Assembly (NCBI GenBank): GCA_963709685.1
Contig: CAVPXH010000005.1
Location: forward strand, 62,001-126,000
Reading direction: 5' to 3'
DNA length: 64,000 nucleotides
Source of the DNA: Nocardioides_B sp963709685
Lineage (GTDB): Bacteria > Actinomycetota > Actinomycetes > Propionibacteriales > Nocardioidaceae
This document shows positions 44,872-52,772 of this stretch, piece by piece. Numbering within the stretch: the stretch's first letter is position 1; the number at the start of each line of letters is the position of its first letter. The notes beneath the pieces are model-generated. The model saw only the letters and a program-made list of their open reading frames with translations, was not told the origin of the DNA and did not search any database. Both the position numbers and the translations under genes were made by a program.

Positions 44872-45363
44872 ATGGGTGAGCCGGTGATCGAGGTCGTCCC
44901 GCTCGAGGTCCCCGACGGGGTGAACCTCGTCCTCGGGCAGGCGCACTTCATCAAGACCGTCGAGGACCTCTACGAGGCGCTGGCCGGCTCCTCGCCGCAC
45001 CTGCGCTTCGGGCTCGCGTTCTGCGAGGCGTCCGGGCCGCGGCTCGTGCGCCGCGCCGGGAACGACGCGTCGTTGGTCGACCTTGCGGTGCAGCACGCAC
45101 TGGCCGTGGGTGCCGGGCACTCGTTCGTCGTAATGCTGCGCGAAGGGTTCCCCGTCAACGTCCTCAACCAGGTCAAGGCGGTTCCGGAGGTCTGCCAGGT
45201 CTTCTGCGCGACCGCGAACCCGGTGCAGGTGCTCGTGGCCGGCACCGGCCAGGGCCGTGGCGTGCTCGGAGTCGTCGATGGGGAGGCGCCCCTCGGCGTG
45301 GAGACCGAGGACGACGTACGGGCGCGCACGACCCTGTTGCGCGACCTCGGCTACAAGCTGTGA
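44872..45363 (+). CDS. Adenosine-specific kinase family protein
   Basis: A 163-residue protein of the small adenosine-specific kinase family (PF04008), known from archaea and scattered bacteria. The sequence shows GVNLVLGQAHFIKTVEDLYEAL, LRFGLAFCEASGPRLVRRAGND, GHSFVVMLREGFPVNVLNQVK, VCQVFCATANPVQVLVA and GVLGVVDGEAPLGVE, all family hallmarks. The reported activity is phosphorylation of adenosine, but the physiological role is unsettled. The start is ATG 44872 with GGAGGTGCACG directly upstream, an excellent ribosome site. It is divergent from the MEDS-STAS gene. A decayed transporter follows. Confidence 0.9.
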   Translation: MGEPVIEVVPLEVPDGVNLVLGQAHFIKTVEDLYEALAGSSPHLRFGLAFCEASGPRLVRRAGNDASLVDLAVQHALAVGAGHSFVVMLREGFPVNVLNQVKAVPEVCQVFCATANPVQVLVAGTGQGRGVLGVVDGEAPLGVETEDDVRARTTLLRDLGYKL

Positions 45364-45390
45364 GCTCGCCCGGTACCGGCTGACCACGTC

Positions 45391-46018
45391 GCGCTGCCTT
45401 CGATCGGCCTCGCGTTCGGGGCCTCGCAGGTGCAGCCCAACCTGGTCGCGGTCGGCTACTCGCTGGGCCTGGCGGCGCCCTGGCGGCGCCGGTGCTCTAC
45501 ATCGGCGCGCTCGACGACCGCCACGTGCGCAAGGCGATGCTCGTGCTCGGCACCGCGCTGGCCGTCCCGCAACGGGACCTCGGCGGCGCCCTCATGCAGT
45601 CGATCTTCGGAGCCCTTCTCGCTGCCGGCTACGCCGCGGCGATGACCTCGGCGATCGGCAGCGCCGGAGGCAGCGGATCACCAGCGCCCCGCAGGACACG
45701 CTGACGAAGTCCTTCAGCGGTGCCGGGGCGGTGGCGCAGCGCTACCCGCAGTACGCGCCGCAGATCACCGCCGCGGCCAAGACGGCGTTCCTGCAGGGGG
45801 GCCGCTGGGCCTACCTGGCGGGCATCGTCGCGGTTCTCCTCGGGGCGGCGCCGGTGTTCCTCCTCTTTCCCCGGCGCGACGCCGAACGCAGGCTCCTCGT
45901 CGGCTACCACGACACCGACCTGGCGCGGCCCCCGCTCGTGCCCGACCGCCGGGCCGGGGCCTCGCGGACCGAGCCGGACTGTCGCGCGCAGCAGCGAAGG
46001 CGTATAGTTGAAGACTGA
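45391..46018 (+). pseudogene. Remnant of an MFS drug-resistance (DHA2/EmrB-type) transporter
   Basis: About 210 codons of a 14-helix MFS transporter normally over 500 residues. The first part reads ALPSIGLAFGASQVQPNLVAV, the segment just after helix 1. An 11-bp tandem duplication (45469-45479 repeated at 45480-45490) then shifts the frame; removing one copy restores LGLAAPVLYIGALDDRHVRKAM (helix 2 and the loop motif). It jumps directly from LVLGTALAVP to RDLGGALMQSIFGALLAAGY, near the penultimate helix, so most of the transporter is deleted. A further shift near 45680 leads into TKSFSGAGAVAQRYPQYA and the last helix WAYLAGIVAVLLGAAPVFLLF. The start region is also lost. This is true decay, not one stray base. 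Confidence 0.8.
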
Positions 46019-46056
46019 ACGGCCTGGCGCGGTCTCCCCCGTCTGCGCCAGGCCGT
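46019..46056 (+). terminator. Intrinsic terminator after the MFS remnant
   Basis: A perfect 12-bp stem (ACGGCCTGGCGC 46019-46030, complement 46045-46056) with a 14-base pyrimidine-rich loop, followed by CTTCCCTCG. It is well formed and still in place after the transporter decayed; it may now end the adenosine-kinase transcript. Confidence 0.75.
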
Positions 46057-46213
46057 CTTCCCTCGTCTCCTCGCCGGTGCGCGTCAGGGGCCTTGCGCCC
46101 TTGACCGTGCTGCCAGCAAGCGTTGCGCGCCGCGACGGCCGAGGCATCTGCAGCGCCACCAGTGACGGGGCCCCGCGGCGGACGCTCGGGTGTCGGCGGA
46201 GCCGCCGCGCGCC

Positions 46214-46249
46214 GTCAGCGGGCCGCACCCGGGGGTGTGGCCCGCTGAC
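46214..46249 (-). terminator. Hairpin after the glycine-rich secreted protein gene
   Basis: An 11-bp stem (46214-46224 with 46239-46249) and a 14-base loop, 17 bases beyond the stop of the - strand gene at 46266. Between it and the + strand terminator at 46056 about 160 bp show nothing further. Confidence 0.6.
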
Positions 46250-46265
46250 TCGGTGATACTGCGGA

Positions 46266-48998
46266 TCATGCGCCGTTCGGCGTGGCCCCCCGCGTGGGGA
46301 TCCTCGGCGTGCGGGCGCCCTTGCTGACCGTCCACTCCAGGGTCTTGGCCTCGGAGGTGTTGCCTGACGGGTCGGTTCCCCGCACCGAGAACACGTAGGT
46401 TCCGGTCTTCAGGTCGGTGTAGGTCTTGGGCGACGTGCACGGGGCCCAGGCCTCGGTCACCCGGCCGTTCTTGGTGAGCTGGCACTCGAAGTCCACGCCG
46501 CTCTCGTCGGTGGTGAACACGAAGGTCGCCGTGCTGCCCGGGGTGCCGTCCGCACTGAGGTCGACCACCGGCGCGGTGGTGTCACCGGCCGGCGGGGCCG
46601 CGACCGTCCAGGACCGCGTGACCACGGTCGAGACGAGCCCGACCCGGTCCGTGCCACGGGCGGAGAAGACGTAGGAGCCCGGCTGAAGACCGGTGTACGT
46701 CTTGGGGGAGGTGCATGCCTCCCAGGCTGCGTCCGCGTTGTCCTTGCTCAGCATGCACTCGAACGTCACGCCGTCCTCGTCCGCCGCGAGCGTGAAGGAC
46801 GCGTTCGTGCCCAGGGTGCCGACCGGCGTGACCGTCACGACGGGCGCCGTGGTGTCCTCGCCCGCGTTCGGCGGCTGCTCGCCATGGGTCTCCGGGGCCG
46901 AGATCGCGACCACCGCGGGGTCGAGGGTGTTCCCTCCGTCCAGGCCTACCCCGAAGGCGTAGTTGCCCACCGGAGCACCCTCGGCGACCGTGGCGTACCA
47001 GGTGACCGGGGTGTAGCCCGCGGTCACGGTGGCGTCCCAGGTTCCCGTCAGCCGGCCCTGCCCGTCGAGGGTCAGGGTCATGGGCACCATGTTCGTCCCG
47101 TCGCTGCCGTAGACCCTCACGTCACCGGCCTTGAGCGCCTCGACCACATCGGGGGTCAGAGGGTCGTCACCGGGACCCGTCACGGCCAGCGTCAGCCGAG
47201 CGGTGCCCGCGTCCGGCGAGTAGACCTGGAGCGGGAGCTTCACGGCCGTGCCCTGCGTGGTGTACTTCGGGACCGAGCCGGCCCACAGCACCATGGCCGC
47301 GTTGTCGTTGACGGTGAGGGTGCCGGACTCCGTGGCCAGGACGGTCGATGGGGCGCTTGCGGTCACCAGGTCGAGGGTCAGGGCGTAGGCACCGCTGGGT
47401 GCCGACCCTGCCACGGTGACGTTGAACGGCGTGGAGGTGTTGTAGCCCGGTGCGACCGGGAAGCCGCTCTCCGGACCCCACCAGCCGACCAGGTCGCCAT
47501 TGCCGTCCGCACTGAACGGCACGGTCTGTCCGTCAGCCGAGGCGGTCGCCGTCACGTCACCGGCCGCCAGAGCGGTCGGGGCGTGCACGGTCAGCCGCAG
47601 CCGCGCGTCGCTGATCTGGTCGCCGCCCCACGGGTTGAGCAGGGACGCGGTGACCTGGAAGGGAAGCGTCTTGAAGACGTTCGTCGGAAGGGTGCCGAGG
47701 TCCACTGCCGGGTCATGGATCGCCTTCAGCTGTGCCTCCGTGGTGTCCACGCCCGGGACGTCCATGGCGAAGCCGGGGAGGTAGGTGTTGTCCGGGATGA
47801 AGTTGCACAGCGCGCGGACGTCGTCGGCCAGCTGCGCGAACGCGGTTACCCCGTGGAGCGTGCTGTCCCCGATCTCGGGCAGCGAGGAGAGGTTGGTGAA
47901 CGGCACGACGTCGGTGATCTTGCTGACCTTCCAGGTCAGGGTCGGTACGTCGAGCCAGGTGACGCTGCCCTTGAAGGTCTGCGAGCGGTTGTAGCTGAAG
48001 CCGCTGTAGTCGACGAACCGCTCGCTGCCGGCAAGCTCGCTGCCGGGGTTGCCCGGGTCCGCGGATCTCACGAAACTCACGCCCCAGGGGGACACGTAGT
48101 CCGGAACCGGCGGCGTCGCCGTGGCGTCCGCCGGCGGCGGGAACCCGATGACGCGGTTGTAGTACTCGACGGCGTCGATGCTGAGCGGAACGCTCTTGCT
48201 GGCGGCGGCACCGAGGGCCATCGCCGCGAGCTCCCAGGCGTCGAAAAGGCTGTTCGAGGTGGCGTCGGTCGGAGCCGGGCCCACCTCGGCCGGCGGACCG
48301 GCCATGGCGGCGGGAAGCCCCGGGATGGTCCCGGACTGCATCAGCGACTGGTAGATCGCGGCGTTCTCCGGGGAGGCGTCGATGGGTGTGCCGTCGTAGG
48401 TGATGCGCCCGGTGGACTCGAGGGCGATCACGTCGGCGAACCGCAGCTTCGTCTGCACGTCAGCCAGCTTCTGGGCGATGACGTCCTCCGACGTCCGTGC
48501 CAGGTTCAGCCGCTCGAGATCGGTCTCCTTGACGAACATGGCGTACTGCGGCTGGGGGTCGCAGGCTCCGATCGCGTCCTGCGCCACCGGAGACGCCGGG
48601 TCGCCGATCCATTGACCCTGCAACGGCACCACCCAGACGGTGCGACCGTCCACGGGGTTGGTCGTGGAGGTGATTCCCGCGACCGGTTCGTAGGACACCG
48701 GCTGCACGCAGTACTCGGTGGTGGCCGGCGTGGTCTCGGTCGCGGGCACGTCGTACTTCTTGAGGATCGGCGTACCGTTCTCGGCGCGGAGCGCGAGCAC
48801 GAGGTCGGAGTAGACCGATCCCGTCGTCTCCCCGCCGCCACCGCCACCACCGCTGCCGCCGCCACCGCCACTTCCGCCACCGCCGCTGCCACCGCCTCTA
48901 CCGCCACCGCCGGGGCCGGCCGCCAGGGCCGGGGAGGAGAACATGAGCAGTGCGGTGAGGGCACTGGCCATCATCACGCCGCGTCGTCGTGGTCTCAT
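46266..48998 (-). CDS. Large secreted protein with Gly/Ser tract and two C-terminal Ig-like repeats
   Basis: A 910-residue exported protein of unknown function. The start is ATG 48998, fixed by AAGGAGAG upstream. The signal peptide MRPRRRGVMMASALTALLMFSSPALAA ends at residue 27. Residues about 28-57 are nearly pure Gly/Ser. A long unassigned region follows, beginning SVYSDLVLALRAENG and including a probable folded helical part (residues about 225-450). About 500-700 are beta-rich repeats. Two Ig-like domains close the protein (about 716-806 and 807-891), each starting DTTAPVV, with paired cysteines in FEC...CTSPKTY and ending in WTV. No LPXTG sorting signal or C-terminal membrane helix is present, so it is likely released or wall-associated. 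It lies beside a second secreted-protein gene. Confidence 0.85.
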   Translation of the reverse strand: MRPRRRGVMMASALTALLMFSSPALAAGPGGGGRGGGSGGGGSGGGGGSGGGGGGGETTGSVYSDLVLALRAENGTPILKKYDVPATETTPATTEYCVQPVSYEPVAGITSTTNPVDGRTVWVVPLQGQWIGDPASPVAQDAIGACDPQPQYAMFVKETDLERLNLARTSEDVIAQKLADVQTKLRFADVIALESTGRITYDGTPIDASPENAAIYQSLMQSGTIPGLPAAMAGPPAEVGPAPTDATSNSLFDAWELAAMALGAAASKSVPLSIDAVEYYNRVIGFPPPADATATPPVPDYVSPWGVSFVRSADPGNPGSELAGSERFVDYSGFSYNRSQTFKGSVTWLDVPTLTWKVSKITDVVPFTNLSSLPEIGDSTLHGVTAFAQLADDVRALCNFIPDNTYLPGFAMDVPGVDTTEAQLKAIHDPAVDLGTLPTNVFKTLPFQVTASLLNPWGGDQISDARLRLTVHAPTALAAGDVTATASADGQTVPFSADGNGDLVGWWGPESGFPVAPGYNTSTPFNVTVAGSAPSGAYALTLDLVTASAPSTVLATESGTLTVNDNAAMVLWAGSVPKYTTQGTAVKLPLQVYSPDAGTARLTLAVTGPGDDPLTPDVVEALKAGDVRVYGSDGTNMVPMTLTLDGQGRLTGTWDATVTAGYTPVTWYATVAEGAPVGNYAFGVGLDGGNTLDPAVVAISAPETHGEQPPNAGEDTTAPVVTVTPVGTLGTNASFTLAADEDGVTFECMLSKDNADAAWEACTSPKTYTGLQPGSYVFSARGTDRVGLVSTVVTRSWTVAAPPAGDTTAPVVDLSADGTPGSTATFVFTTDESGVDFECQLTKNGRVTEAWAPCTSPKTYTDLKTGTYVFSVRGTDPSGNTSEAKTLEWTVSKGARTPRIPTRGATPNGA

Positions 48999-49317
48999 CG
49001 AGCATCTCTCCTTCTGCGCGACGTCTGCCGCGCCTTCGGTGCGGCTCAGAGACAGGCGCGCAGCCCGAGCTGTGCGCGGCTGCGACCGCTGCAGCACCCC
49101 CGTGAGTGGCGCCGCCCGCGAAGTCGGCGACGGTGCTGAGACGCGGCCTCCCCTGCTGAACCGCTCGGTTGCCACTGTTCGCCTGCGCGACCACGCAGGG
49201 CAGAGCCGAAGGACTCCGCCACCCGGGCGAGCGGCCCGTTCCCCTCGCGCTGCCGCACTATGTGCGCATGCACGCATGGGTGGCTCCGGCCCGGCCCGTT
49301 CGGGTTGCCCCCCGGTG
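48999..49317. other. Intergenic region upstream of the glycine-rich secreted protein
   Basis: About 320 bp between two - strand genes. It contains the ribosome site AAGGAGAG at the 48998 end. I find no open frame with coding character, no convincing hairpin and no clear promoter hexamers in it, although the promoter of the secreted-protein gene is expected here. Confidence 0.4.
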
Positions 49318-49968
49318 TCAGCCGCGCGTGGCGAGGTCGTGGATCTGCACCTGCTTGATGGTTTCCGGCCCCGACCGGTAGAGCAGCGGTTTGGCCGGTC
49401 CCTCGACGAAGCGGTTGACCTGCACCACGACCTGGTCCTCGTACGCCGCGGTGCCGTTGTCGGTCAGCGTGAACTTCAGCTGGAGCTTCGTGCCGACCGG
49501 GAGGCCGGTGTTCCCAGGCCACTTCACGAAGCCGACCCCGTTCACCTGGACCGGGACCGGCCCGCCGGTCCCGGCAGCGGCTGCCACGGCCGGGTCGCCG
49601 CAACCGTCGTCGCCCTCGTCACCGCAGCTGATGTCGCCGACGGCCACCCGGTGCACCTCGAAGGCACCCACGCCGAGGTCCCCGTACCTGGGGATGCGCA
49701 GCATCAGGGAGCCCCAGCACTTCAGGGTCCCGTCCCCGGGCCCGCAGGAGGAACTCGCCACCCCGCCGGCCTCGGTGTGGGCGGTGAGCGAGAGGCTCAG
49801 GTCACTGCCCACGCGCGAGCCGGGCGGGTTCACTGCCGTCACGGTCACGCCCGGCGTGGACTCGCCCGCGGCGGAGGCCGGGCCGGCGAGAGTGACGGCA
49901 AGCGGTACGACGGCCAGCAGCGCGAGAAGGCGCGCGCCGTACGACGCGGGCGTGAGTCGGGGCTTCAT
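49318..49968 (-). CDS. Secreted protein, unknown function
   Basis: A 216-residue exported protein. The start is ATG 49968 with GGAGAGGGAG upstream. The signal peptide spans about residues 1-33 (LLALLAVVPLAVTLAGPASAA). The mature part is beta-rich: VTVTAVNPPGSRVGSDLSLSLTAHTEAGGV, two cysteine pairs (SSCGPGDGTLKCWGS; ISCGDEGDDGCGDP) that could form disulphides, then LQLKFTLTDNGTAAYEDQVVVQVNRF. No known domain is recognised. It precedes the Ig-like protein on the same strand with a 320-bp gap, so a shared function at the cell surface is possible but unproved. Confidence 0.75.
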   Translation of the reverse strand: MKPRLTPASYGARLLALLAVVPLAVTLAGPASAAGESTPGVTVTAVNPPGSRVGSDLSLSLTAHTEAGGVASSSCGPGDGTLKCWGSLMLRIPRYGDLGVGAFEVHRVAVGDISCGDEGDDGCGDPAVAAAAGTGGPVPVQVNGVGFVKWPGNTGLPVGTKLQLKFTLTDNGTAAYEDQVVVQVNRFVEGPAKPLLYRSGPETIKQVQIHDLATRG

Positions 49969-50122
49969 GTCTCCCTCTCCCTGACGCACCCACCCGGTGC
50001 GCCGTCGGGAACCGGAACCTAGCCCCCACCATCGGGCGTGGGGGCGCTGCCCGGCAGAGGCCCTCGGCTCCCGGAGCCGGGACCAACTTCCTGGGCGCGC
50101 CGGCCGCGGCAAGGCGCGAGTC

Positions 50123-52576
50123 TCACACGGCGTTCTTCTGCTGCAACCTCGTCAGGGCAAGCCAGCCCAAGGGGGCGGGCAGCCAGAAGGTCGCGGCGCG
50201 AAAGGCGAGGACCGCGGCGAGCCCGGCCGAGAACGCGACTCCGAACGCGCTGAGCCCACCCACGAGCGCCGCTTCGACGGCGCCGAGGCCACCCGGCGTC
50301 GGCGCCACCGAACCCAGGGTCGAGGCGGCGAGGTAGACGACCACGAGCGCCGGGAGCGGGACCGAGACGGAGAAGGCGTACAGGGACGCAGCCATCGCGG
50401 CGACGTACCCGGCGTTGAGGAGGAGCACGCCCACCGTCGCGGTGCCGAGCCGTCGCGGGTCGCTGGCGGCGTCGACGAGCTGGGGGAGTGTCCGTCGAAG
50501 GACAGGCTGCACCCGCCGCTGCAGCTGCCGGCGCGTCACCGGCAGCGCGGCCAGCAGGGCCAGGACCGCCGCGACGGCGGCCAGGACGGACAGCACGCTG
50601 CCGCTCGGCAGCAGCGTGAGCCGTGAGGCCGACACGCCGCTGAGCCAGCCACAGGCCAGCAGCAGCGGCACCGTGATGGCGACGGTCGACGCCTCCTTGA
50701 CCGCGACCGTGGTCGCTGCCACCGACGTGGGGGCACCCGCCTTCTGCAGGTAGCGCACGTTCAGGCCCACGTGGCCGACCGCCGGCGGCGTGATCAGGGC
50801 CAGGAACGAGGTCGCCAGCTGCACCAGGCTGGTCCGGCGCAACGACAGGGAGACGGTGGCGAACGCATGCAGCGCCAACGCGGAGCCCAGGTAGGTCACC
50901 GCCGAGCCGAGAGCGGCGACCAACAGCCAGCCCGGATGCGCCCGCGCCAACGCGGAGCCCAGGCCCACGGACGACAACTGGGCGGCGAGGACGTGTGCGG
51001 CGATGGTGGCCGCACCCACCATCACCACGGTGCGCGGGCGGAAACGCTCCAGCCGGATGACCTCCGTCGTCTCCGTGGCCGCGTCCCCCGTCAGCGCAGC
51101 GCGCACCTCCTTGAGCACCGCTGTCCCGCGGATCTCCGTGCGCAGTGCGCTCGGCAGCGCCAACGGCTGCAGCAGCGCGGCCAGCCTCGCCTCGGAGAGG
51201 TCGTCGCTGCCGTACTCCGCACGCAGCGCAGACACCGCCGACGGGGCTCCGCAGCGGCTCGCCACGGCCACGAGCAGGGCGACGACGTCGAGCTCGCGCT
51301 GCAGCCCGGTGGCCGCCGGTTGCGCGGCCCCGAGGTCGAGGAAGCCGGCTTCCCCCTCGGGCAGCACGACGACCGCGTCGGCGGACAGGGCGCCGTGCGA
51401 CAACCCCGCGGAGTGGAGTCGCTTGAGTGCGCGCATCACCCGCGCGGCGTCACCGGCCGGGTCGCGGGCGAACAGCTCCGCGCCGGTCACCGGGCGTTGC
51501 ACCAGCATCAACGACCGTCCCAGCGCGACCATGGCCAACGGTCTCGGCGCGGCGACTCCGGCGGCGCCGGCAAGGGACCCGCTGAGCGCCTCCCGCTCGA
51601 GCTGTCCGCGCAACGACAGGGAGGGACGTCCCACGGCCGAGGTGCGGAAGCGGAGCAGCCGCCACGCCGGCCGCAAGAACGGCACTCCTCGCCGGTCGGG
51701 GTCGACCACCGTCACCGTCAGGCGTGCCTCGTCCGGCAGCACGGCTGCGTACCGGATCCGCCCCGCCACCTCCTCGGACGGTCGCAGCTGGTCGACCCGC
51801 CACCCCGCCTCGCCGAGTGCGTCGCGGATGGCTCCCCCGGCGGGCCGTTCGGAGGGAACCCCGACGGCCACGCGCACGGCCAGCGCGGCCGTGGCGCCGG
51901 CCAGCAGCGCGTACACCGCGCTGAGCACGGTGAGGCTGCCCAGTGCCAGCGCGCACACGATCGCCAGCGTCAGGGCCATCGCCAGCCACCGCGTACGTCG
52001 TCGCCGTGGCAGCCCCATCCCCAGCGCCAGGCCGACCGTGGCCATCACCGGCAGGGCATCGGCGTCGTCGAGCTGCCCGACCAGCACTGCGAACGAGCCG
52101 CTGCTGAAGGCCTCCGCAACCGCGGCGACCGCAAGCCCCACGAGGAGCGCCAGCCCGCCCGCCAGGGCCGATGAGACAAGGGTCAGGCGGCGCCGTCGCA
52201 GCGCGTCGGCCGCCATCAGCACCAGCAGCGCGACGACCGCCAGGGAGGACCCGACGTTGGCCACGGCCACCGCCGTCCGCGCCACCGCGGACACCGCGCG
52301 GGGGACCAGCGTCACGCCCCAGGCGGAGCGGTGCGGGTCGAGCCCGACCCACGAGACGAGGCCGGCCAGCGCCACGGCCGCTGCGGCAAGGCGCGCGACG
52401 TCCGCCGTACGACGCGTCCTGGCCGGGGGCGCCTCGTCCCCCGAAGGCCAGGGACCGCCCCAGCTGCGCGGAACGACCGCCGCCGTCCGACCCAACCTCG
52501 CGTGCCTCCGCCTACCTACTGTCCTCAAGCTCCATCCCTGCAGGGAACGCCGATCCTCGCTGTGGCCGCGTTTCAC
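50123..52576 (-). CDS. Membrane protein fusing a degenerate kinase domain to an LPG-synthase-type transmembrane region
   Basis: An 817-residue protein. After a basic N-terminus there are about six membrane segments (60-235). Residues about 240-490 resemble a protein or aminoglycoside-type kinase, but key residues are lost: the catalytic loop reads LHSAGLSHGALSADAVVV (Asp and Asn of HGDxxxxN replaced) and the DFG position is FLDLGAA, so it is probably a pseudokinase. Residues about 515-810 form the polytopic region of the lysylphosphatidylglycerol-synthase/flippase-like family (LITPPAVGHVGLNVRYLQKAGAP, AASTLGSVAPTPGGLGAVEAAL). The soluble aminoacyltransferase domain of MprF is absent, so lipid lysylation is not implied; flipping or regulation is the likelier role. 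The start is GTG 52576, moderately certain. Confidence 0.82.
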   Translation of the reverse strand: MKRGHSEDRRSLQGWSLRTVGRRRHARLGRTAAVVPRSWGGPWPSGDEAPPARTRRTADVARLAAAAVALAGLVSWVGLDPHRSAWGVTLVPRAVSAVARTAVAVANVGSSLAVVALLVLMAADALRRRRLTLVSSALAGGLALLVGLAVAAVAEAFSSGSFAVLVGQLDDADALPVMATVGLALGMGLPRRRRTRWLAMALTLAIVCALALGSLTVLSAVYALLAGATAALAVRVAVGVPSERPAGGAIRDALGEAGWRVDQLRPSEEVAGRIRYAAVLPDEARLTVTVVDPDRRGVPFLRPAWRLLRFRTSAVGRPSLSLRGQLEREALSGSLAGAAGVAAPRPLAMVALGRSLMLVQRPVTGAELFARDPAGDAARVMRALKRLHSAGLSHGALSADAVVVLPEGEAGFLDLGAAQPAATGLQRELDVVALLVAVASRCGAPSAVSALRAEYGSDDLSEARLAALLQPLALPSALRTEIRGTAVLKEVRAALTGDAATETTEVIRLERFRPRTVVMVGAATIAAHVLAAQLSSVGLGSALARAHPGWLLVAALGSAVTYLGSALALHAFATVSLSLRRTSLVQLATSFLALITPPAVGHVGLNVRYLQKAGAPTSVAATTVAVKEASTVAITVPLLLACGWLSGVSASRLTLLPSGSVLSVLAAVAAVLALLAALPVTRRQLQRRVQPVLRRTLPQLVDAASDPRRLGTATVGVLLLNAGYVAAMAASLYAFSVSVPLPALVVVYLAASTLGSVAPTPGGLGAVEAALVGGLSAFGVAFSAGLAAVLAFRAATFWLPAPLGWLALTRLQQKNAV

Positions 52577-52685
52577 GTTGGCCCTCAGCGCTGCACCAGG
52601 CTGACCCGAGGGCTGGCCCGGCGAGACCCATTGTGCTGCCTGTCTCGGCGTCGGCTGCAGTGCCCGGCCGAGGGGACATGAGGAA

Positions 52686-52722
52686 AGCCGTGAAGCCGGA
52701 GACGTGCGCCGGCCTCACGGCT
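52686..52722 (-). terminator. Intrinsic terminator of the amidase gene
   Basis: A 14-bp stem with one mismatch (52686-52699 with 52709-52722), read on the - strand, followed there by CTTTCCT. It lies about 50 bp beyond the amidase stop and upstream of the kinase-fusion gene. Confidence 0.6.
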
Positions 52723-52772
52723 GTCGGTGAGGGGGCGAAGCATCCCCGCGCCGCTGCCGGCGGCAGGCTGGG

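Noticed and set aside
45257..46018. A single 253-residue protein in one frame across the MFS remnant
   Set aside because: Its first 140 codons are a shadow of the adenosine-kinase 3' end and of the transporter in another frame; only the last part matches an MFS C-terminus.
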